A stretch of 64,000 nucleotides of DNA from Allodiplogaster sudhausi (taxonomy: Eukaryota > Nematoda > Chromadorea > Rhabditida > Diplogasteridae), in the NCBI GenBank assembly GCA_945643635.1, contig CALZFC010000062.1:1490001-1554000 (forward strand). The letters are read 5' to 3'. A program made the position numbers and the translations under genes. The notes under the pieces were generated by a model. That model searched no databases. It was not told the origin of the DNA and saw only the letters and a list, made by a program, of their open reading frames with translations. Below, piece by piece: positions 52,312 to 62,107 of the stretch; positions within the stretch are counted from its first letter, which is position 1; every line of letters starts with the position of its first letter.

Positions 52312-53832
52312 CTCTCTATCTCTCTCTTTCTCTCTCTACATACCTTTCTCTTTCTCATTTCAGACCACTTCATGCTGCATCTCCTCATTTCGTTTTTATC
52401 TTATAGCGATTTGGCGAGCAAGCGTGAGAGAGAAGGAAAAAGAGCGAAGGGATGGAGCTTGAAGACGGAACGACAAAAACAGATGAAGCTTGGACAGAGT
52501 AAGCGAGATGCGAAGAGAGTGAGAGAGAGAGAGAGAGAGAAGAGAAGCGTTTGCGGATTCCTCGAAGCAGATTGGTGTGAAAGCCAGCTAAATATGGGCT
52601 CTTCCCTGTCCCTCGACACCCACACTGCGATTAAGTGATGACGGAGAACATAATTTGATCGAAACTCGAAGAGAGATTGGGAATATAAACTGCTTTAGGA
52701 AACGTCATTTGAAAAGTGGACTCGATCAATATTTAATTTCTTGTTAATTACCCTTATTTCAACTCGACCGTGATCTATTTCGACAAAATAATCCGTCACT
52801 TGTATAATTCTCACAATCAAAAGAGCGCGAATTCAAACATAAGTTGATGATGGCTGCGTCAATCGATTCTCGAGACTGACGTTTGTTCTTGGCGCGTGCG
52901 CCTCTCATGTCGAGAAGAGCTGGCTCGAGGCGGACATCGAGCGGCGTGAATCCCTCGTGGTCCGGCACGTTCTCCTTCATTTTATTCATTATTTCATCAT
53001 TTTCCATTCCGGCAAAAAGAGCGCGAATTCACATGTCAGTTTCTGTTTCGATAATCATTTTTTTTATATGTATTAGTATTACCTGGCTGCCCGCCTCGAC
53101 CAGCATGAGATAGAGATTCTGGTCGCCGCCAAGAACGAGAGCGGCGTGTGCTGCTGCGTAGTGCAGGGAAGTGCGGCCGAGCTGAGTGACATTTACGAAT
53201 TCAGCAATGTAACCTTATGACATTTACAAAATCAGCTACGTGATTGCAGCAACCAGCTTGACGGGGGCTGAGACAATGTTTTATCGTAAGTATAAATTGT
53301 CCTTACAATAGTTAGGTATAGTGCGATCTCATTAAAAACTTGATAGAGCAGCGTAAAAGTCGCCCTGCCACCTTGTCTCGTATGCTGTAGTTCGTGGACG
53401 GATGACGCAGAAGAGCGCGCACGACATCCATTCGATAGTAGATCACGGCCATGTGCAGGGGAGACGAGCCAGTCGAGGGATGCGAAGAACGGACGCTCTG
53501 AGTTCAGATTTCATTATTTTATTGTTAATTCGCTAGACACCAATAAAAGAACATTCTCCAAGTATTTCGTACTTAATCCTCCAGTACACTGACTTTTTTC
53601 TTCCATCCCCCTTGAAAACGCTAAATCATTGCTCGCTAGATGACAGGATCACTTTTAGCTATATGTACATACATACATACATACACACATACATACATCA
53701 TATATAATAAAACTTTTAAATTACTATAAGTTTATCTCTGACAGCTGGTGTTAAAAGCCGACACGCAAGGTCAACGTTATTGTCGTAGATCGACTGCAGC
53801 AGACGTTGGCCCGTATCGCTTGCAGCGTTCTT
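43466..53832 (-). CDS. Divergent modular ankyrin-repeat protein, upstream paralogue (5' end incomplete)
   Basis: Nineteen exons in consistent phase: 53743-53832, 53372-53497, 53083-53181, 52881-52974, 51864-51925, 51319-51399, 50881-51017, 50704-50779, 50025-50102, 49788-49892, 46170-46321, 45900-45966, 45591-45690, 45390-45487, 44654-44749, 44477-44591, 44016-44049, 43600-43755 and 43466-43562; at least 620 residues, ending SSTSSSFC. It has the same three-module plan as the gene downstream but is more decayed. Recognisable ankyrin pieces are STGSSPLHMAVIYYRMDVV, LGRTSLHYAAAHAAL, IWQALRDGDARTVKHLV, TGMTPLHAA with YMLNRHDIVQYLRRI, and HGRTPLHYAAIQSNAIYDTL. The second module lacks a repeat of the LHYAAA type. 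A poly-Ala run is in the exon at 46170. No DPY-30 motif is seen in the Ser-rich tail. The first exon is not fixed. Confidence 0.75.
43780..43975 (+). repeat. CT-rich tract, GA in gene sense
   Basis: CT run on the plus strand in the intron between exons 44016 and 43755; an exception to the pattern of sense-strand CT. Confidence 0.75.
44772..45244. mobile_element. Near-perfect 473-bp palindrome (family C)
   Basis: Arms of about 230 bp meet at a centre near 45005 with a loop of about 20 nt. Ends are CAGTACCGCCCAACATTTC and its complement, flanked by TA on both sides. The 12-base terminus matches the family B elements except one base (CAGTMCCGCCCA). The element occupies most of the 640-bp intron between ankyrin exons at 45390 and 44749, starting 22 nt from the latter exon. 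Differences between arms are few and small. Confidence 0.95.
45770..45899 (+). repeat. CT microsatellite directly after a donor (GA in gene sense)
   Basis: On the gene strand the intron starts GTAAAGAGAGAGAG, so here the purine strand is sense. A second plus-strand CT run at 46895-46935 lies in the next upstream intron. Confidence 0.75.
46400..48187. other. Long intron segment without recognised exon
   Basis: Part of the 3.5-kb intron between ankyrin exons at 49788 and 46321. It holds a CT run (46895-46935), the hairpin at 47672 and GC-rich islands near 47440-47600 with no supported exon. Confidence 0.5.
47672..47715. repeat. Hairpin-forming inverted repeat
   Basis: TGTCCCTTTGTTCTGCTGT and its complement are separated by about 7 nt, giving a stem of about 18 bp, with CACACAAAC repeated in the loop and before the left arm. 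Confidence 0.75.
48188..49318. mobile_element. TA-flanked foldback element (family B), copy 2
   Basis: A 1131-bp copy of the element at 42055, in the intron between exons 49788 and 46321. Ends are CAGTCCCGCCCAGGATCTTG and its mirror. The sub-terminal tandem units read GGAGGGGTC here instead of GGACGCGTC. The loop (containing GGTTTAATTACCCAAG, GTAGCGAAATAGCACAGG) is in the reverse orientation relative to copy 1. A short match to the loop (ACCTCAAACTTGGGTAATTA) also occurs at about 40603-40622. Confidence 0.9.
50129..50215 (-). repeat. GA tract before an ankyrin exon, CT in gene sense
   Basis: Sense-strand CT tract ending about 25 nt before the CCAG acceptor of the exon ending at 50102. Confidence 0.8.
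52195..52345 (+). repeat. CT microsatellite
   Basis: Long CT run on plus, GA in gene sense, in the intron between ankyrin exons 52881 and 51925. Confidence 0.85.
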
Positions 53833-54149
53833 CTTAAAACGAAACGTGTTCAAAAAAGCCGCTGTTAATATTATTTATTTTATTTTATTTTAATTCTAAA
53901 TAATCGAAAACACTTCTTTTTTTTTACTTTTTGTCTTACCAGGGAATGGTCAGAAACCCTACACTCGAAAAAATACAATTTATAGCTCAAACGAAAGCCC
54001 TTGAAATTTGGTGTGACGGAGTATAAAAATTAGCTGCTGCCATGCATAACCCAAATTTTTATGGCATTTTCAAAATTGGATTTTTGTAAATAAATTTTCA
54101 CCATCAGAGAGTTTCTACATATAAATCGTGCAAGAAGTTCAAAAGGGTG

Positions 54150-54220
54150 GTCTTACGGCGCAGTGGATAAGGCGTCTGACTGAAAAATTTTTGTCGTGAG
54201 TTCGATTTCTCTTCGACTCA
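54150..54220 (+). other. tRNA-Arg-like relic, left arm
   Basis: GTCTTACGGCGCAGTGGATA then AGGCGTCTGACT matches the acceptor start, D arm (box A) and first half of the anticodon arm of eukaryotic tRNA-Arg. GAGTTCGATTTC resembles box B. The anticodon region is replaced by TGAAAAATTTTTG, so it is unlikely to be a working tRNA. Confidence 0.65.
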
Positions 54221-54448
54221 TAGTTTTTGCTATTTTTTTAAAATGTTATCTTTTTTATTCTATCTTTATTTAACAAAATAGAATTCAATCTACAAAACAG
54301 CACCATGTGCTCCGATGTGCTCCGATGTGCTTGAACCATTTCTGTGACACCATTGTTCACATGTGCTAATAATGATACCGTTTTTCCATTTTGTTAAATA
54401 AAGATAGAACAAAAGAAAATATAACATTTTAAAAAATAGCAAAAAGAA

Positions 54449-54520
54449 GTCGTCGAAGAGAAATCGAACTCACGACAAAAACTTTTCAGTCAGACGCCTT
54501 ATCCACTGCGCCGTAAGACT
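54449..54520 (-). other. tRNA-Arg-like relic, right arm
   Basis: Mirror copy of the left-arm block, with the same D-arm and box-B-like sequences read on the minus strand and the same A/T-rich anticodon region. Confidence 0.65.
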
Positions 54521-54734
54521 ACGTTTTTGAACTTCTTGCACGATTTATATGTAGAACACTCTCTGAAGGTGAAAATTTATTTACAAAAATCCCATTTTGA
54601 AAATGCCATACAATTTTGGGTTATGCATGGCACCAGCTAATTTTTATACTCCGTCACACCAAATTTCAAGGGCTTTCATTTGAGCTATAAATTGTATTTT
54701 TTCGAGTGTAGGGTTTCTGACCATTCCCTGGTTA

Positions 54735-54985
54735 GGAATGTGCCTCATGCATAAATGTATTTTATATTACATATGATTCGGTCGAAAAAGTACTTTTTTA
54801 AATGCAGAAAAATGTAAGCACAACAAATATGCGCCTGGTTGTCGGCTGAGCCGGGCGGGATGTTCGGAGGAGTGGAGTGGCTGTTCACGGCTGCCGCGTC
54901 CCTCCGCTCGAGAGAAATGGACTTGCCACGCATCGAAAGAGGCTGCGGCGTTCCTCCGGGACGGGGACGCATTCTTCACGGAGAG
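54735..54985 (-). CDS. Possible upstream exon between two palindromes
   Basis: A GC-rich island reads on the minus strand PLSMRGKSISLERRDAAAVN then SHSTPPNIPPGSADNQ after a CCGCAG acceptor. It could be an N-terminal exon of the upstream ankyrin gene. Another minus-strand piece at about 55885-55985 (GLNAYEAVWAPADCRQILNG) resembles the module-end exons of these genes but runs into a stop. Neither could be joined in phase to the exon at 53832. Confidence 0.3.
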
Positions 54986-54990
54986 GCCAA

Positions 54991-55348
54991 CCAAGGAATG
55001 GTCAGGAAGCCTGTGTACGAAAAATACAATTTAAGGCTCAATCGGAAGCCCTCGAAATTTGATTTATCGAAGTATTAGCTGCTGGCATGCAAACGAAATT
55101 TTTTGCGGTGACTTCGATTTTTTATATTTTCATTTTATCTTGTCTTTTTCTATATTTATTTTAAAAATGAAATACAACCTTGAAAATTTGTGTTAAACTA
55201 ATCAAATTTGATAACGTTATAAATATTTTATATACGCATGCGAGCAGCTAATCTCTTTAAAATTCCGAACATCAAAATTCAAGGGCTTTCGATTGCCACA
55301 TAAATTGTATATTTTTTCGAGCAAAGGGTTTTTGAACATTCCCAGCCA
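54991..55348. mobile_element. Decayed relative of the family A palindrome
   Basis: Left end AAGGAATGGTCAGGAAGCC and right end GAACATTCCCAGCC match the ends of the element at 53938, as do inner blocks (AAATACAATTTA, CTCGAAATTTGAT, TTAGCTGCTGGCATGC). The tRNA-like part is mostly lost; a trace (GGTGACTTCGATTTTTT) remains. Confidence 0.75.
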
Positions 55349-55354
55349 AGCAAA

Positions 55355-55500
55355 TTTTTATATTATTATTATCTCATTATTATTATATTATTATTAGTAT
55401 TATTATAACTATTATTATTATATTATTATTGTTGTTATTATTATTATTACTATTATTAATATTGGTATTATTACTATTGTTTTTATTTTTATTCTCGTTT
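55355..55500. repeat. (ATT)n-rich microsatellite
   Basis: Imperfect TTA/ATT repeats. Confidence 0.85.
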
Positions 55501-55759
55501 TATATATCGAAAGCAATTGAATTTGCACTCTAAAAATTATGAACAATTTGTCGTTCGGACATTTAAAAAAGGTTCATACTCATACATACATATATTAATA
55601 AACGCATGCATTTAATATATTCGTGACGGACCGAACGTGGAGATAAAGAAGGAGAAAAAAAGGTAGAAAATGAATAATATCTGAAGCGTGACAGGGCTCT
55701 ATTACTATATATTATTAATCAATCCTCGTGTTTACGCATATTATAGAGCAAGTTCGCCA

Positions 55760-56614
55760 ACTGAAAGATGAGAGAAAGAGAGGGAGAGAGAGGGAGATTG
55801 AGAGAGAGAGAAAGTGAGAGTGAGATAGACATAAAAATAAATATAACAAAAATGAAAGGAAGACAAGAAATACCGAGTGAGAGAATAATGTCATCGGCTT
55901 CCGAATATCTTGGCAGGGAAGCCATTCAAAATTTGTCGGCAGTCAGCAGGTGCCCAGACAGCTTCATAGGCATTCAATCCCTATACTGGGAGAGAGATCA
56001 GAGAAAGAGGCGAAAGAGAGAGAGATGAAAGACAGAAGGAGCGAGAGAGAAATAGAGAGAGAGTGAGATAAAGAGAGAAAATAGAGAGATAGAGAGTGAG
56101 GGTGAAAGTGAGAGAAGGGAGGGAGTATGACGGCATATGAAATGAGAAATGAATAAAGCTCTTACATCTTACAAAAACGAAAATAACAAAGTAGAAAAAC
56201 GGCTGACTGATAAAAATATTCAAGTAGACAAACGGATGATGCAGACAATGGTAGAAACTGAGTGAGACAGGGTTAGAGAGAAAGAAAATTAGAGAGGATG
56301 TGTGGGTGAGTGAGACAGAGCGAGGGATAGAGAGAGAGAGAAAGGGAGAGAGTGAAATTCTAGTACGAATCGCAGGGAAATATTTTATCAGAATCCTTGA
56401 TGAACTCTTTTGAAGAGATTACGTGTGTGAATAAAGAGAAGTGTTATTTGCCGCAGGAGAGGGAACAAACACGGAGAAAAAGAGTAATCTTTACAGGGTT
56501 TTGTGGATAAGAGTGAGAGTAAGTAGAGGGCAAAAGGTGGAGATAGAAAGAAGAAAGAGGGCTATAGAAAAAGGCAGAACTGAGGGAGAGAGAGAGAGAG
56601 AGAAAGAGAGAGAA

Positions 56615-56645
<31 letters not shown>

Positions 56646-56770
56646 ATACACCCATTCGTGATGCGCAAGAGGAGCTCCGGGTGGATACCATGGGAACAGA
56701 ACAGAAGGGAAGAGTTGAGATGAAAGAAGAAGTTGAAAAGAGGAAGAAGAACTATCACTTTGACGCATAT
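55760..56770. repeat. GA-rich block between the oxidase and the ankyrin genes
   Basis: GA runs at 55768-55825, 56040-56110, 56300-56350 and 56585-56645. No confident exon apart from the weak minus-strand piece at 55885-55985. Confidence 0.75.
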
Positions 56771-57184
56771 TGAACTTCAAAATATTTTCATATGCACTAG
56801 TATGCGTTTATTCACAGCGATAAGTTTGAAAGAGAAAATCATGAGTTTTAACATGAAAACATTGCAAGTATAACCCTTGCAATTGTCGTTGAACATGTGT
56901 CGAGAGTGACTAACAGTGATTTGTGAAATTGAAAGCACTTTTCATGCACTCGACTACTCTTTGAACGGACGCTAAGGCAAGTGTGTTTTCCTATGGTTGT
57001 TGATACGAATGTATATATACGTTTTCACATTCTTTTTTAGTGCTGATACTACTATTTTTTTTCAATGAACTGAAAATGCATATGGTTTCTAGAGAAGCTT
57101 TGCCGTAAATTAGCGAATTTTTATTGCAGAAAATTGTTTATAAACACTCAAAGAGGGGGAAAAACTGAAGAAGAAGACTCTACT

Positions 57185-58406
57185 CTAGAGATGAGCTTTT
57201 GGCTGCTGCGCCGCGAGATGCGCTTGGATGCGACGAGTGACTTCGCGGGCGCAGCCCCAGAAGAGAGTGATGCCGGACCCGCCGTGGCCGTAGTTGTGCA
57301 CGATCAGGGTCTGTGCGACGCAATATTTCAATTATTAACTATATTGGACACTTTTTGCAGCTTACTGCCCAATTGCTTCAGTAACTCGATCGACAACCTC
57401 TGCGCCATCGCGACGTTTCATCTTCTCCTCGTCGAGTCGCAGCCGCTCGCGGCAAGGCCGAAGGCCCACGGCGTGAGTTACTATTTCGGCTTCCTACACG
57501 AAAAGAAAACCAAGGTTTTGAAAGAGACTACAAGAATACAGTCATAGAAGTACAAATGTATATGTTTATATACATACATATATATTTTTTTCTCTATCAG
57601 TATGTTCGTAAAATTATGCATGCAAAATATCTAACTTTCGGCCCTCCAATCTCTACCGAATGACCGTACCATCCTAACCTTTAGCTCTGGCGCACGCCGA
57701 GTGCACTCGGTCAGAATGCGCTGCGCGACGGCCATGGACGGCGTCGTGTCCCATTCGTTCTCGTCGTGCGTGCCGCCGAGGATTACAACATCACGGCTGC
57801 ATGTTTATTTTTTATTACATTTTTTATTTTTTATTCTTTAAAGTACCACTAAATTCACCATAATCTTGAACTGGCCTGACCACATGAGTCGAATCTGTCT
57901 ACATCTCTCTAACAATTAGCCTTGTGTAAGGACAAAATGGTGCAAATTCAAGACTGAATAATTCTCCTATAATAATTTTTTTTGGAGTCTCAAATTTTTG
58001 AAAGATGATTGCAATATTTACTCATGACAATAAAAGTTGCATCGTTAAGAGGAGCGAAAAAAATTAGTTCACTAATTCCAAATGTCTTGCCAACAAAATA
58101 ATGGGAGCAATAAATTGGACTGCAAATAATTCGAATTTCTTTGAAGATTGCAATCAAATCCATTGGATAAATAATTAAAATTTGAATTAGAGTTCTAGCA
58201 CCAACTTGAGCAGGACGTAGAAGTCGTCGTCGGCGAAGAAGTGCTTGACGGAGGGGGCGCGGACTCGGATGACCTGGCCACGCACAGGACGCAGACCAGT
58301 GTCACCCACGAGGGCACGCGCACCCAGGCCAGAGCCGTTCACGATCATGTCATAGTCATCTGGAGAGAGAGAGAGAGAGACAGAGAGAGAGAGAAGGAGA
58401 GAGAGC

Positions 58407-58441
<35 letters not shown>

Positions 58442-60349
58442 CGAGAAAAGGTGAAAGAGAAGGAAGGAGAAAAGAAAGAGAGAAAATTCGGAGGAGAAAA
58501 GACAGAAAGAGAAAAAGAATGAGAGGGAGGGATAAAGAGAGAAAAAGAGAGAAAAGAGAAAGAGGGAGAGGCAGAGAGAGACATGGATAGCTAGAAATGA
58601 AGACAGAGACGGACAGCAAGAAAAGTGATTAAAACAGAAACAGAGGGAGAGATAGATATCAAAGTGCAAAAAACATTCGACTGTTGAATTCACAGCCAGA
58701 ATTTTTTTATCTTTCTCATATATGTACATATATTTATGAAGATTGCCACAGGGCGGAAGTTGATTACCCTTGAGCTCGTCTAGGCTGCTAACTTTCCACT
58801 TGAGCACCTTTCCTCCGAGCGCCTTGTACCTAACCATGAGAATAATGATAATTAATACAATTCAACATCATCGAAGCATAAGCCCTAATTATCAGGAAAA
58901 AAACTAAAGGTATTGACAATGGAAATTTTTAATATTTTTTATATAGAAAAAAAGAAACCTCGTCATGAGGTAGTCCATGAAGATCGTCGTTTCGAGTGCG
59001 AGTGTTGTGAAGAACCAGCCGGACCTTAGAAGAACTGTTCCATACAAGTTAATTTTTTGAAATAAGATATGAGGTGAAAACAGTACAATTTTTTAAACAA
59101 AACTCTATATTGTGCATATTCATTTTTTCATCAGTTGTGTCATACATACATATTTATAAGGATGTCACACATCATTACCCTATGTGGACAATTAAAGGAG
59201 CTAAACCAATTCCGACTTGAATTCACACCTTTATTTTTGGCATATGTTTTTTTTTATAAAGAAGCGACTACAATGGTTAACCAAACTGAAATAAATTGAA
59301 ATTGCTCTGAAGTTGCAACGTACTTGTAAGGCAGGGGCTGCCTTGCCATTTCTTCCGCGGTCGCCTGCCTGAAGCCCTTGACGACGTCTGCCCAGAAGGG
59401 CCGCTCGCGTGCCTCGAGGCTGAAGCTGAAGCCGGACTGCCAGAGGGCGCCGGCGCCCGCGCCAACCAACGATGCGATGAATGGAAAGGTCTCTCGGCAC
59501 GCTTGTCTTTAGAAACAAAAGAAGCCTCTTATGGTTAGAAAGATACAAAATATATTCTTAAAGATATTTATAAAAAATATATATATGCGTTATGAAATAT
59601 TAGAAAAATATATAGTCTCAGCTGACTCGACGATAGGATCTTCCGCGATAAGATAAGGCTGAATCAGTCCGGCGGCAACATTTGTCGTTAGAGAAGGCGA
59701 GAAAGTATCGGCGATCACGATAACCTGAAGAGAGGTTTTTTTTAATCATTGTTCTTCTATTTAAAATGCTGAGTAAAATAAATAATCCAAAAGAATACAA
59801 GCGATTTATTCATTTATTTCAAATGATGAGTTAAATGAAAAAAGAAAAAAAAATAAGTCTTTAAAAAATGTAGTAAGATAAAATTGACCCAGAATCTCTC
59901 TTATAAGTTTTTCATGCGATTATTCTAAAGATAAAAGCGTGTGAACAGATTGAGAGTTTGCCCCGCGCTTGGATTTAAAAGGGTACGGAAAACATGGGGT
60001 AGCCGTTCTATTTTCAAATTATTTTTTTTAAGAAGTAATTTTTAAGCAATTAATTAGCAATTGGCTTTTTAAAAAAATCCGTGACTGCACGTTCACCTTC
60101 CTAATATCTCATTTTCTCGTGGTCTTTTTGTCGCCTTCTGCGGCCAGCGAAAGAAAGAGCACAAGGAAGTGAGAATTCAGAATGGGAAGGAATTCTAATG
60201 TGAATTAATTTTCTTGGTGACCGTCCTCCTTTGAAGTCTCTCTGAACAACCTGCGCATTTGGGAAGGTCTTCTTTATCAGGTAAGCAGAAGAGAGCCCAA
60301 TGATACCCGCTCCAACGACTGCCACCCGCGGTGAAGACGGCCGAGCCAT
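57185..60349 (-). CDS. ddo: D-aspartate oxidase (FAD-dependent D-amino-acid oxidase family), complete
   Basis: Nine exons in phase: 60251-60349, 59627-59724, 59324-59506, 58959-59024, 58768-58829, 58206-58359, 57679-57796, 57386-57493 and 57185-57310; 337 residues, normal for the family. It oxidises acidic D-amino acids to oxo-acids with release of ammonia and hydrogen peroxide. The FAD-binding Rossmann motif is RVAVVGAGIIGLSSAYL. Others are ADTFSPSLTTNVAAGLIQPY, the RETF and PFWADVVKGFRQ region, GLGARALVGDTGLRPVRGQV, HFFADDDFYV, ILGGTHDENEW, and the FAD-binding VHNYGHGGSGITLFWGCA. The last three residues Ala-His-Leu fit the loose peroxisomal PTS1 pattern. The start is the first Met before the Rossmann strand. 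The exon 8 end is the least certain: the GTTACT donor was chosen to keep phase, although GTAAGC lies 20 nt further. D-aspartate is favoured over neutral D-amino acids by overall likeness, which is an inference. Confidence 0.9.
58360..58580 (-). repeat. GA tract, sense-strand CT ending at an oxidase exon acceptor
   Basis: About 200 bp of GA on plus; on the gene strand a CT tract that ends CTCCAG directly at the exon ending at 58359. Confidence 0.9.
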
Positions 60350-61183
60350 TCCAGTCAATAACTCAACAATTACTTATATCCGTAAAGTCATATCTACAGT
60401 ATTTCCTGCCCCACAATAGTAGCAAATACTGTCTGCACCATTGTTGACAGAGCGATCTGAAAAGGCTATGTAGATTCATATATTATTCATAGAACTCAAT
60501 ATATTGACTCTAAGACGAAAGTGAGTGGGGGGATTTTTTTTCAAACCACGAACTATTCTATAAGAAGAAAAGTCGTTTAAAATGTGCTTAAAACGCACGT
60601 TTTCAGTTGAATAGATCACACCATCACCGGTCAGCCCAGGTGGCAGGAATATGGTTAGTAACAACTCGTTTTATCTATTCCCTTCCATCTCGCCCCCCCC
60701 CCCCGCTTTCTCTCCCTCTCTCTCTCTCTCTCCGTCTCTATCTCTCTCTTTCTCGCTCTCTCTCTCTCTCTCTTTCTCTATCCTGACCGTAATTCTCCTG
60801 TCCATCTCCTTCACAGTCGTCTCTTGATTTCGTTGCAGTTTTCCTCAGCGTTTTCCTTTTCCTCTATTCAGTGATAAAGCGGAACAATTTGTGAGCACGA
60901 CACTAATCATCCCTGTATCTTTCATTTTCTTACCCATTTACTTCCCTTCTCTCTCTCTCTCTCCCTTCGCGTTTATCGCTCTCATTCTTTCTGTTTTTTT
61001 ATAACTTTCTCACAATCACACACTCTCTCTCACTGTTATTCACTTTCTCCTTCTCTCTCTCACTGTTACTCTTTTTTCCTTCTCTCTCTCTCTCTCTTTC
61101 TCTCTCTCGTTCTCTCTTTATCTATCCCTCTACTATCTAAATCTCATGCTCATTCTCTGCCTCGAAAATTCTCTCTATCTCCA

Positions 61184-61237
<54 letters not shown>

Positions 61238-61635
61238 CTCTTCCTTACTTCGCGATATCATGCGACCTCATGAATACTTTTGCAGCGAAAGCCTCTAAAG
61301 TGCATTTCTTCGCTATTATGAGTGGTTCTAAATTGGAAGAAAAAAAGAAACGACCCTGATATTCGCTGGTCAGTTGGTTCTTTGGCCTTTAAGAATAAGG
61401 TTGCAATGAACCTTTCCAAAAATGTTATAATTAGCCACAAAGCGTCATCAAAGAATCTTTTTTTTTCGTGAAATGTTGCCTCACAACCATATCTCTTTTT
61501 CTCTTTAAACTTCCGACATAAACTTCTCTCTCTCTATTTCTCTAGCTTTCTCATTCTCTCTGCCTGCCCTCTCTCACACCTCTCTCTTCCTCGCTCTCTC
61601 TCTCCCTCTCTCTTTCTCCCTCGCTCTATGTCCCT
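60350..61635. other. CT-rich intergenic DNA upstream of the oxidase
   Basis: CT runs at 60715-60790, 60950-61240 and 61530-61630 and a C9-10 run near 60697. No exon seen. The oxidase promoter should lie in the left part. Confidence 0.7.
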
Positions 61636-61639
61636 CGAG

Positions 61640-61800
61640 ACAGAAGCTTCGAGACGAAATGATCACTCACTTTATTGCAGTCGAATTGCAGAAGGACAGA
61701 CTTCGAATGTGCACAAAAACTATTTAGTTTATCGATGCAAACAACGGAAAGAAAACAACAATTCACCAGAAATGGAATGATGCCGACTGCTATGAGTTGC
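61640..61800 (+). repeat. Direct repeat, copy 1
   Basis: A block starting with CGAGACGAAATGATCACTCA then CTTTATTGCAGTCG is repeated at 63657-63780 with the same order of matches (CACTAGAAATGGAGTGATGCC versus the copy here with small changes, and GAGTTGCTAA at the end). Confidence 0.8.
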
Positions 61801-61835
61801 TAATTTGAAAGTAATAAGATAATAAAAAATGTATA

Positions 61836-61921
61836 GACTCTACAAACCAGATGAGCAGATCATCCACAATGAGATAAGCCTAAGCGGCAATGAGAGAAGG
61901 CGAAAGGGCGCCGACAGTCAC
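61836..61921 (-). pseudogene. Broken copy of oxidase exon 2
   Basis: Read on the minus strand after CTTCAG it parallels the second oxidase exon (59627-59724): Val-x-Val, SPSL, Ala-Ala, then AYLI and Asp. It is shorter by an internal deletion and has an in-frame TAG after the Ala-Ala pair. No other oxidase exon is seen nearby, so it is a lone duplicated fragment. Confidence 0.65.
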
Positions 61922-62107
61922 CTGAAGGGCGGGTTCTTTTTATGATCGTTAGTGTATTTATGAGGAAAAAAGCAAATACAAAATAAATATTAGTGATATA
62001 TGTACGTATGTACATACATATACATACGTTAAACTACTTGCTTTCAAATCATCATTGATCCCCTTTTAGGCCTCGGAGTGAATTCGCGATGGCATTGGCC
62101 GTGGCAG

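Larger units (their letters stand above)
53938..54732. mobile_element. Palindromic element with a tRNA-like sequence in each arm (family A)
   Basis: Arms of about 350 bp (53938-54287 and 54386-54732) surround a loop of about 100 bp containing a GATGTGCTCC triplication. Ends read ACCAGGGAATGGTCAGAAAC and the complement. Each arm carries a tRNA-Arg-like block (see separate entries). It lies just upstream of the first fixed exon of the upstream ankyrin gene. Confidence 0.9.

Noticed and set aside
54150..54220. Functional tRNA-Arg gene
   Set aside because: D arm and box-B-like part are present but the anticodon stem and loop are degenerate and the block is duplicated inside a palindrome.
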